Assembly: GCA_009936695.1 (NCBI GenBank)
Contig: JAACEA010000089.1
Span: forward strand, 1 to 6,785
Reading direction: 5' to 3'
Source: Planctomycetia bacterium
Lineage (GTDB): Bacteria > Planctomycetota > Phycisphaerae > Phycisphaerales > SM1A02
DNA: 6,785 bases
Below, piece after piece: positions 1 to 5,350 of this stretch. The notes under the pieces are model-generated. The model saw only the letters and a list, made by a program, of their open reading frames with translations, ran no database searches and was not told where the DNA came from. Position 1 is the stretch's first letter. Each line of letters starts with the position of its first letter. The translations under genes were made by a program, and so were the position numbers.

Positions 1-426
1 CGTGCGCTGGGAACGTTGCATCGACCGCATCTCTTCGGCGATCGCGCGTCCACGATCCGATCGATGCCATCCGGCGTCGACCAGTCGTTCCGCGGCGTTC
101 TCGAGGATCCGAATCGCGTCACCCTGCATCTCAAGGCGGCCCATCAGCGAGGCGATGATCCGCATCGCATCGATGACCGCCGCATCGGAACGGCCGAACA
201 ATCGCTCCGCGAGGAGCGCCGCTTCGGCCCAGGCGTTGATCGCCGATCTGGCGGAGCCACCAGTCGTCAGTTGCTCGGCTCGAATCGTGAGTCTCTCGAG
301 CTCGGCCAGTCCCTCGAGCACGGTGGCGTTCGGATCCTCCTCGCGCTCGACACCATCACATCTAGAAAATCTGCAATTCGGTCGCGAAGTCGATTCGCGA
401 GCCACAGGTCGATGCCTCTTGGTCAT
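1..426 (-). CDS. TPR-like protein, N-terminal fragment cut by left edge
   Basis: An open minus-strand frame of 142 codons runs from ATG at 426 to the first base of the window without a stop, so the C-terminal part is missing. Residues about 60-135 look like tetratricopeptide repeats of the kinesin-light-chain type: alanine-rich amphipathic helices, a WAEAALLAERLFG segment (66-78), a helix around IIASLMGRL (90-98), then a DAIRILENAAERLVDAG segment (103-119). TPR repeats generally serve protein-protein contacts; no catalytic domain is visible, so no function is proposed. The first 30 residues are Arg-rich and unlike the rest, so the true start is unsure: in-frame GTG codons lie at 430-432, 403-405 and 319-321, and an in-frame TGA at 439-441 limits extension. 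No convincing ribosome-binding site sits before 426. It lies 172 bases beyond the permease stop on the same strand and is probably a separate unit. Confidence 0.5.
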   Translation of the reverse strand, partial: MTKRHRPVARESTSRPNCRFSRCDGVEREEDPNATVLEGLAELERLTIRAEQLTTGGSARSAINAWAEAALLAERLFGRSDAAVIDAMRIIASLMGRLEMQGDAIRILENAAERLVDAGWHRSDRGRAIAEEMRSMQRSQRT

Positions 427-520
427 GTCCACATCCCATCAAACAGCTCCATCGAGTCGTGGAATTGCCCACCGCAATATCCACGATCTCCAAACTACGG
501 ATCCTCCGCCGTGAAACCAT

Positions 521-539
521 GGGGGATTGACCCCCCCCC
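521..539 (-). terminator. Possible terminator hairpin with poly-C tract
   Basis: GGGGG (521-525) and the first five bases of a nine-C run (531-539) can pair as a 5-bp all-GC stem around the loop ATTGA. It lies about 60 bases past the permease stop and reads leftward. Only a weak ATGGTTTC follows on the minus strand rather than a U-run, so intrinsic termination is uncertain. Confidence 0.25.
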
Positions 540-558
540 GCGTCAACACAGGCTCGAT

Positions 559-574
559 TGGGGCGAATACCCCA
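559..574 (-). terminator. Short hairpin after the permease gene
   Basis: TGGGG (559-563) pairs with CCCCA (570-574) around a six-base loop, CGAATA, with a possible extra T-G pair. It sits about 25 bases beyond the permease stop, where a terminator or a 3' mRNA-stabilising structure would be expected. No T-tract follows, so this is a weak call; it may act together with the hairpin at 521-539. Confidence 0.25.
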
Positions 575-598
575 GGGACGATTCGATTGCGGCACGAA

Positions 599-1603
599 TC
601 AGGATCTGTTTCGGCGGTGCCGGATGCCGTCGATGGTCACGGCGGCGACGATGATGCCCCCGATGATGATCTCCTGAACCGAGTTGTCGATGCCGGCAAG
701 CGTGCATCCGGCGCTCAAGGCGCTCAACATGAACGCACCGATCATCGTCCCGAGAATGCCACCCTCGCCTCCGGAGAGACTCGCGCCACCGATGACCACC
801 GCCGCGATGATCTGAAGTTCGAGTCCGACGGCGGTGGTCGGATCTCCGACACCGAGTCGCCCGAGCGTGACCGCACCCGCAAGGCCGGCTCCCAGACCGC
901 ACAGGACGTAGACGACGATCTTGGTGCGTCGCACCGCGACCCCGCAGAGACGCGCCGTCTGTTCGCTGGATCCGATCGCGACGACGTGGATCCCGAAGGG
1001 CGTCCGGCGCAGCACCAGCCCCGCGATGATCGCGATCGCGAGAAGACACCAGGCCGCGGGCGCCATCAGCAGCCAGGTCGGCTCCGGCGTCTTGTCGACG
1101 AAGCCCTCCAGCCATCCCACGGACTCCGGAGGCGGTGCGATCCGCTGATTGCCCGCGAGCAGTTTCGCAAGCCCCCGCGCGATCCCGAGCATTCCGAGCG
1201 TGACGATGAAGGGAGGGATCCGGAGCGCCGTCACGAGCCCGCCGTTGAGCAGACCGCAGGCCATGCCCGTTCCGGCCGAGACGGCGAGCGCGGCGGTCGG
1301 CGGATGACCGGCATCGAGGGTCAGAGCGCCGGTCACACTGGCGAGCGCGATCACCGATCCGATCGAAAGATCGATCCCGCCCGAGACGATCACGAAACAC
1401 ATTCCGATCGCGCCGATTCCGACCACCACCGTCTGGACCGCGATCGTCTGGGCGTTCCGCACCGACGCGAACGCCTGCGGTTCGATCGAGGTGAAGATCG
1501 CGATCACCAGAAAGAGTCCGATGAACGGGGCGGCGAGTCGGCCGACCCGACCGATCCATCCGGTCTCCGCGGGCGTCACGTCCGGCGTCGCCTCGATGTT
1601 CAT
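599..1603 (-). CDS. CUT2-family sugar ABC transporter permease (RbsC-like)
   Basis: This 334-residue integral membrane protein is the translocation subunit of a ribose-type (CUT2, BPD_transp_2 family) importer, probably acting as a homodimer in the inner membrane. The length is normal for RbsC-like permeases. Hydrophobic segments lie near residues 24-40, 54-74, 82-97, 103-123, 131-149, 178-198, 226-248, 262-280, 283-303 and 309-327. Family hallmarks are SGGIDLSIGS (74-83), the PPFIVTLGMLGIARG stretch (130-144), a cytoplasmic loop FGIHVVAIGSSEQTARLCGV (203-222) expected to contact the ATPase, and the conserved IIAAVVIGGASLSGG motif (265-279). The ATG at 1603 overlaps the ATPase stop in an ATGA quadruplet and is preceded by an excellent Shine-Dalgarno, AAGGGGAGG (1608-1616), which fixes the start. 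It is the last gene of the binding protein-ATPase-permease operon. Only one permease gene is present, as usual for this family. The substrate cannot be deduced. Confidence 0.95.
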   Translation of the reverse strand: MNIEATPDVTPAETGWIGRVGRLAAPFIGLFLVIAIFTSIEPQAFASVRNAQTIAVQTVVVGIGAIGMCFVIVSGGIDLSIGSVIALASVTGALTLDAGHPPTAALAVSAGTGMACGLLNGGLVTALRIPPFIVTLGMLGIARGLAKLLAGNQRIAPPPESVGWLEGFVDKTPEPTWLLMAPAAWCLLAIAIIAGLVLRRTPFGIHVVAIGSSEQTARLCGVAVRRTKIVVYVLCGLGAGLAGAVTLGRLGVGDPTTAVGLELQIIAAVVIGGASLSGGEGGILGTMIGAFMLSALSAGCTLAGIDNSVQEIIIGGIIVAAVTIDGIRHRRNRS

Positions 1604-3159
1604 GCCGCCTCCCCTTCGCCGGAACCGTCCGGACCGAGGACCGCTTCGCTCATCAACGACGATTCCGTGCAGGCTTCGACGGGGCGAGCGGGACCGAGCA
1701 CGCCTCGGTGCATCACCGCGATCCGATCACAGACGCCGAGGAGTTCGGGAAGATGCCCGCTGGTCATGACGATGGCGCGTCCCGCCCGGGCGAGCTCGTC
1801 GAGCAACGCGTAGACCTGGACCTTGCTGCCGATGTCGATCCCCCGAGTCGGTTCGTCGAGCAGGAGCACGTCCGCATCCTGATGAAGCAGCCGTGCGATC
1901 GCGATCTTCTGCTGGTTACCCCCCGAAAGCGTCTCGACCGGGATGCCCGAACCACCCCCACGGACCGAGAGTCTCGAAAGCCAGCGACCGGCGGTCGCAT
2001 CCATGCGTCGCGACGAAAGCACGCCGCCGGAGGTGACCGGCCCCAACCGAGGGAGAAGCAGGTTCTCGCCGACCGACATCGGCAGCGCGAGACCTTCACC
2101 CTTTCGATCCTCGCTCACAAAGCCCACCCCCGCCCGCATGCGTTTGCGAATGGACGTCGAACGGTGGATCTTCCGACCATGGATCGAAACGTCGCCGCGA
2201 ACCGTCGCGTCGAGTCCCGCGAGACATCGGAGAAGTTCGGTCCGGCCCGCACCGACCAGCCCCGCGATCCCGAGGATCTCGCCGCTCCGGACGTCGAGCG
2301 AAGCCTCCACCGGAAGCCTGTGTCCGGCGATCGATCTCGCTTCGAGCCGGATCTCGCCCGCTTCGCGCCCGCCGGGCGGAAACACCGCATCGAGCGGCCG
2401 GCCGATCATGTGCTCCACGAGCGTCTCGTCGCGCTCGTCGGCCATGCGGCCCGAAGTGACCGTCGACCCGTCGCGGATCACCGTGAACCGATCGGCGACC
2501 CGCCGAATCTCCTCGAGGAAGTGACTGATGTAGACGATGGCGATCCCTTCGTCTCGCAGGCGGCCGACGATGTCCAGGAGAAGATCCGCGTCCCGACGTC
2601 CAAGCGAACTCGTCGGTTCGTCCATGACCACCACCGACGCATCGGTGGCGAGGGCTCGCCCGATCTCGACCAGTTGCCGCACCGCCGCCGGCAGATCTCC
2701 GGTCCGCCGGGCGGGGTCGAGATCACCGTGCCCGAGTCGTCCCATCACCCTTCTCGCCGTCGCCAGCATCCCTCGCCGGTCCGACGGGGAGATGCGACCG
2801 AGCCACGGCAGTCGCGACGGCTCCACGCCGAGCGCGATGTTCTCGGCGACCGAAAGGTGGGGTGCGAGCGCGAGTTCCTGATGGATCATCGCGATGCCGC
2901 CTCGCCGAGCGTCGACCGGACCGGAAGGTCGCCAAGGTCGTCCGCCGAGCGACATCTCCCCCGCATCCGGTCGCTCGACGCCGGACAGGACCTTCATGAG
3001 CGTGCTCTTTCCCGCCCCGTTCTCACCGACCAGCGCATGCACCTCGCCCGGCGAGACCTCCAGCGACACCCCACGCAACGCCTGCACCCCGCCGAATCGC
3101 TTGCGGACGCCGTGCATCACGAGCAACGGTTCGGGATTCGAGGGCAGGGGTTCGGTCAC
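1600..3159 (-). CDS. CUT2-family sugar ABC transporter ATPase, two NBDs (RbsA-like)
   Basis: This 519-residue cytoplasmic protein carries two fused nucleotide-binding domains, the RbsA/MglA/XylG arrangement at typical length, and energises sugar import through the adjacent permease. NBD1 has Walker A GENGAGKST (45-53), Q-loop Gln94, Walker B VVVMDEP (176-182) and switch His213. Its signature region reads LPAAVRQ (156-162), weaker than the usual LS-type motif. NBD2 has the degenerate P-loop GLVGAGRTEL (300-309) with Arg in place of Lys, the SEDRKGEGL motif (349-357), a canonical LSGGNQQK signature (411-418) and Walker B LLLDEPTRGID (432-442). This NBD2 pattern is normal for the family and suggests one dominant hydrolytic site. 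The start is a GTG at 3159, 26 bases after the binding-protein stop; the next in-frame ATG (codon 15) would leave less sequence ahead of the first NBD strand. The stop overlaps the permease ATG by four bases. Confidence 0.95.
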   Translation of the reverse strand: MTEPLPSNPEPLLVMHGVRKRFGGVQALRGVSLEVSPGEVHALVGENGAGKSTLMKVLSGVERPDAGEMSLGGRPWRPSGPVDARRGGIAMIHQELALAPHLSVAENIALGVEPSRLPWLGRISPSDRRGMLATARRVMGRLGHGDLDPARRTGDLPAAVRQLVEIGRALATDASVVVMDEPTSSLGRRDADLLLDIVGRLRDEGIAIVYISHFLEEIRRVADRFTVIRDGSTVTSGRMADERDETLVEHMIGRPLDAVFPPGGREAGEIRLEARSIAGHRLPVEASLDVRSGEILGIAGLVGAGRTELLRCLAGLDATVRGDVSIHGRKIHRSTSIRKRMRAGVGFVSEDRKGEGLALPMSVGENLLLPRLGPVTSGGVLSSRRMDATAGRWLSRLSVRGGGSGIPVETLSGGNQQKIAIARLLHQDADVLLLDEPTRGIDIGSKVQVYALLDELARAGRAIVMTSGHLPELLGVCDRIAVMHRGVLGPARPVEACTESSLMSEAVLGPDGSGEGEAA

Positions 3160-3185
3160 GATGGTTCTCGGTCGGATTCACCGGA

Positions 3186-4187
3186 TCAGCGAAGATACTC
3201 GTCGATCGGCGGTGCGAGCACCGTCTTCGCTTCGGGGCTGTCCATGTTCCCGCGGTTGACCACCACGCAACCGGTATCGACCCGGGCGGGAACCTCGCGA
3301 CCCTCGATCGCATCGATGAGCAGGCCGACGCCACGCTCCCCCATCGCGAACGGGCTCTGCACGACGAGGGCGTCGACCTTGCCGGCTCGAAGCCCCTCGA
3401 CCAGTGATTCCGAAGCGTCGAAGCCCACGATCACGGTCGCGTCCTTCCGACCGGCCTGATCGAGCGTCCGCATGAAGGCGACGGTGGCCGGTTCGCAGGG
3501 CGCGAACACGCCGTCGATCTCCGCGAATCGGTCGAGGAGATTCTCCGCGGTCGAGACGCATCCTTCGAGCGTTGCGCCGCCGTAGGCGTTGTCGGAGAGG
3601 ATCTCGAGGTCGGGGAACTCGTCGCGGAGCGTGTCGATGAAACCCTCTTCGCGACGCGTGGTGCTCGCGGATCCTTCGACGTATCGCATCACCACGATCT
3701 TGCCCGGCCCTTCGAGCAACCGGCCCATCTCCCTTGCGGCGCGAACACCGCCTTCATAGTTGTCGGTGGCGGCGAAGGTCACCGAGCCGTCCCAGTTCAC
3801 GCCGGAGTCGATCACCGCCACGGGGATTCCCGCCTCCGCGGCCTCCTTCAAGGGTCGGATCAACGCCGTGTCGTCCAGCGGCGCGATCACGATTCCGTCG
3901 ACGCCCTTGGTGATGAACTGTTCGACGACCTTGATCTGGTCGTCGCGGTCATCCTCCCGCGCCGGACCCTGCCAGACGATCTCCACCCCGAGATCCCGAC
4001 CCGACTTCACCGCCCCGGCGTGGACCGCCTTCCAGAATTCGTGGCTGGTCCCCTTCGGGATGACCGCGACGGTCCGGGCCGGGGTCACCGCGGGATCGCC
4101 GGCGGTGGGTTCCGACGGGCGATCGCACCCGGCGATCGTGAATGCGATGCCGGCGAGGAATCCGAGGCCGCGGATGCGGTTGAGCAT
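3186..4187 (-). CDS. Sugar ABC transporter substrate-binding lipoprotein (RbsB-like, Peripla_BP_4)
   Basis: This 333-residue protein has a lipoprotein signal peptide: MLNRIR, a hydrophobic stretch, then lipobox IAGC with Cys21, predicting a lipid-anchored binding protein facing the periplasm. The mature part is a ribose-type periplasmic binding fold: PKGTSHEFWKAV (44-55), GVDGIVIAPLDD (95-106), VIDSG (125-129), TDNYEGG (141-147), RREEGF (178-183), VGFDAS (254-259) and DALVVQSPFAMG (272-283). Asp127, the Arg178/179 pair and Asp257 occupy regions that bind sugar hydroxyls in the family. The position usually filled by Asn, before the helix at 232-246, appears to be Cys231. The start at 4187 is chosen over an in-frame upstream ATG at 4277 because it begins the signal peptide and has GGAG (4195-4198) seven bases ahead. 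It is the first gene of the leftward operon. Ligand unknown; pentose, hexose or polyol are all possible. Confidence 0.93.
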   Translation of the reverse strand: MLNRIRGLGFLAGIAFTIAGCDRPSEPTAGDPAVTPARTVAVIPKGTSHEFWKAVHAGAVKSGRDLGVEIVWQGPAREDDRDDQIKVVEQFITKGVDGIVIAPLDDTALIRPLKEAAEAGIPVAVIDSGVNWDGSVTFAATDNYEGGVRAAREMGRLLEGPGKIVVMRYVEGSASTTRREEGFIDTLRDEFPDLEILSDNAYGGATLEGCVSTAENLLDRFAEIDGVFAPCEPATVAFMRTLDQAGRKDATVIVGFDASESLVEGLRAGKVDALVVQSPFAMGERGVGLLIDAIEGREVPARVDTGCVVVNRGNMDSPEAKTVLAPPIDEYLR

Positions 4188-4228
4188 GGCCGATCTCCAG
4201 TTGTTTTCCGTTCGCGGTCGATTGCGTC

Positions 4229-4258
4229 TTGACGTATCGGTCTTGCCGAGGGTACACC
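4229..4258 (+). promoter_or_regulatory. Candidate promoter of the SDR-dehydratase operon
   Basis: TTGACG (4229-4234), a 5/6 match to the -35 consensus, is followed 18 bases later by TACACC (4253-4258), a weak -10. Transcription would begin near 4265 and leave a leader of about 105 bases before the SDR start. Prediction by eye only. Confidence 0.35.
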
Positions 4259-4277
4259 TCGATGGTCGGTCCGGCAA
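4237..4277. promoter_or_regulatory. Possible operator repeats between the divergent operons
   Basis: TTGCCG (4243-4248) and CGGCAA (4272-4277) form an inverted repeat with a 23-base gap. The hexamer TCGGTC occurs at 4237-4242 and again at 4266-4271, so the two composite units are TCGGTC-TTGCCG and TCGGTC-CGGCAA, 29 bases apart. They bracket both candidate -10 elements, a suitable place for a repressor that controls both operons. The arms are short, and no regulator gene lies in the window. Confidence 0.3.
4249..4277 (-). promoter_or_regulatory. Candidate promoter of the ABC transporter operon
   Basis: Reading leftward, TTGCCG (4272-4277) and TACCCT (4249-4254) are separated by 17 bases, a fair sigma70-like match (4/6 and 3/6). 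It lies about 60 bases before the binding-protein ATG. Its -10 overlaps the -10 of the rightward candidate, so the two could exclude each other. Prediction by eye only. Confidence 0.35.
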
Positions 4278-4369
4278 TGCGACACGGATTTCGACGGGCG
4301 GTCCGGACGTCCCGGGCGCGATCGCTTCGACCCCGTGCGCATCGCCCCTCGCGGGCAGTCAGGGTTCAG

Positions 4370-5350
4370 ATGGCGACAAGACTGGTGACCGGGGCGAACG
4401 GCTGCATCGGCGCGTGGGTCGTCAAACGACTCCTCGACGCGGGTGACGACGTCACCGCCCTCGACCATGGCGAAGAGCATCATCGGCTCGAGGCCGTGCT
4501 CGACGAGGAGGCGCGATCCCGGATCCGCTTCATCAAGGCGGACGTCACCGACGCCGCGGCCGTCCATCGCCACGTCGGTGATCACGGCGGTGACGGCGTG
4601 ATCCATCTCGCCGGGCTTCAGGTCCCGAGCTGCCGCGCGGATCCGATGCTCGGCGCGCAGGTCAACGTGCTCGGAACGCTCTCCGTCTTCGAAGCCGCCC
4701 GCGTCACCGGATGCCGCGTGGTCTACGCGTCGAGCGCCGCGGTCTACGGCCCCGACGACACGCCGATCCGACCGCATCTCGAGGCCGAAGCCGGCGATGC
4801 GAAGACCCACTACGGCATCTTCAAGATCGCCAACGAGGGAAACGCTCGGATCTACCACCAGGACCACGGCGTGGGAAGCGTCGGTCTCCGCCCGCTCACC
4901 GTCTACGGCGTCGGTCGCGATTTCGGCATGACCAGCGGACCCACCACCGCCCTGAAGTCCGCGATCCTCGGTCATCCCTACACCATCGGATTCAGGGGGC
5001 CCACCGACTTCCAGCTCGCCGAGGATGTGGCGGAGATCTTCGTGCGATGCCTCGACGCACCAGATGGTGCGCACGTGTGCAATCTGCATGGTGAGACGGC
5101 CACCGTGGACGACGTCGTCGCCGCCATCGACGAGCTCGTTCCCGATGATCGTCGCGGGCTCGTCGATTGCGATGGCCCCACCCTGCCGATTCCCGGCTGC
5201 CTCGACGACGGCCTGCTGGAATCGCTCATCGGCCCGCCACCACGGACCAGCCTCCGTGACGGCCTTCGCAGGACGTACGACGCATTCGCCCGACTCCACG
5301 AAGCCGGACGACTCGATCTTCGAGATCTCCCCGAGAGGGTCCGATCATGA
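4370..5350 (+). CDS. NAD-dependent extended SDR (epimerase/dehydratase family)
   Basis: This 326-residue cytoplasmic enzyme has an N-terminal Rossmann fold of the extended short-chain dehydrogenase type: VTGANGCIG (6-14) with the GxxGxxG pattern, and Asp32 at the end of the second strand, which favours NAD over NADP. The active site is YASSAAVYG (119-127) with Ser121/122 and the YGIFK dyad Tyr148/Lys152. The C-terminal part has LRPLTVYGVGRD (173-184) and FQLAEDVAEIF (214-224), typical of sugar-nucleotide epimerase relatives and of sugar or sugar-acid dehydrogenases. The frame is open upstream to 4229, but the ATG at 4370 begins two residues before the first strand and has AGGG (4361-4364) five bases ahead. 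It is first in the operon, and its stop overlaps the dehydratase start by four bases. Pairing with a sugar-acid dehydratase suggests oxidation of a sugar or aldonate (compare the D-erythronate dehydrogenase DenD), not nucleotide-sugar synthesis; substrate unproven. Confidence 0.9.
   Translation: MATRLVTGANGCIGAWVVKRLLDAGDDVTALDHGEEHHRLEAVLDEEARSRIRFIKADVTDAAAVHRHVGDHGGDGVIHLAGLQVPSCRADPMLGAQVNVLGTLSVFEAARVTGCRVVYASSAAVYGPDDTPIRPHLEAEAGDAKTHYGIFKIANEGNARIYHQDHGVGSVGLRPLTVYGVGRDFGMTSGPTTALKSAILGHPYTIGFRGPTDFQLAEDVAEIFVRCLDAPDGAHVCNLHGETATVDDVVAAIDELVPDDRRGLVDCDGPTLPIPGCLDDGLLESLIGPPPRTSLRDGLRRTYDAFARLHEAGRLDLRDLPERVRS
5333..5339 (+). promoter_or_regulatory. Ribosome-binding site of the dehydratase gene
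   Basis: GAGAGGG lies inside the 3' end of the SDR gene, seven bases before the ATG at 5347. It supports that start and independent or coupled initiation at the ATGA overlap. Confidence 0.6.

Noticed and set aside
362..595. Minus-strand frame of 77 codons between the permease and the TPR-like gene
   Set aside because: It has no domain, unusual composition and no good ribosome-binding site, and it crosses both hairpins and the poly-C tract.
527..1813. Long plus-strand frame of 428 codons across the permease gene
   Set aside because: Its product is low-complexity, rich in Arg, Asp and Pro with no domain, and it lies antisense to a clear RbsC-like permease. Long antisense frames are expected in GC-rich DNA.
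1708..3459. Plus-strand frame of 583 codons opposite the ATPase gene
   Set aside because: The product is Arg/His/Asp-rich without recognisable motifs, and it is fully antisense to the two-domain ATPase, whose motifs are intact.
38..4325. GCGATCGC octamers (38, 1032, 1895, 4119, 4318), reminiscent of the cyanobacterial HIP1 repeat
   Set aside because: They are explained by the general GATC and GC richness here, are few and irregular, and nothing else in the window points to cyanobacteria.
4085..5299. Minus-strand frame of 404 codons opposite the SDR gene
   Set aside because: It is antisense to the SDR with its full motif set, and it also overlaps the binding-protein start on the same strand in another frame. 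No domain is visible.
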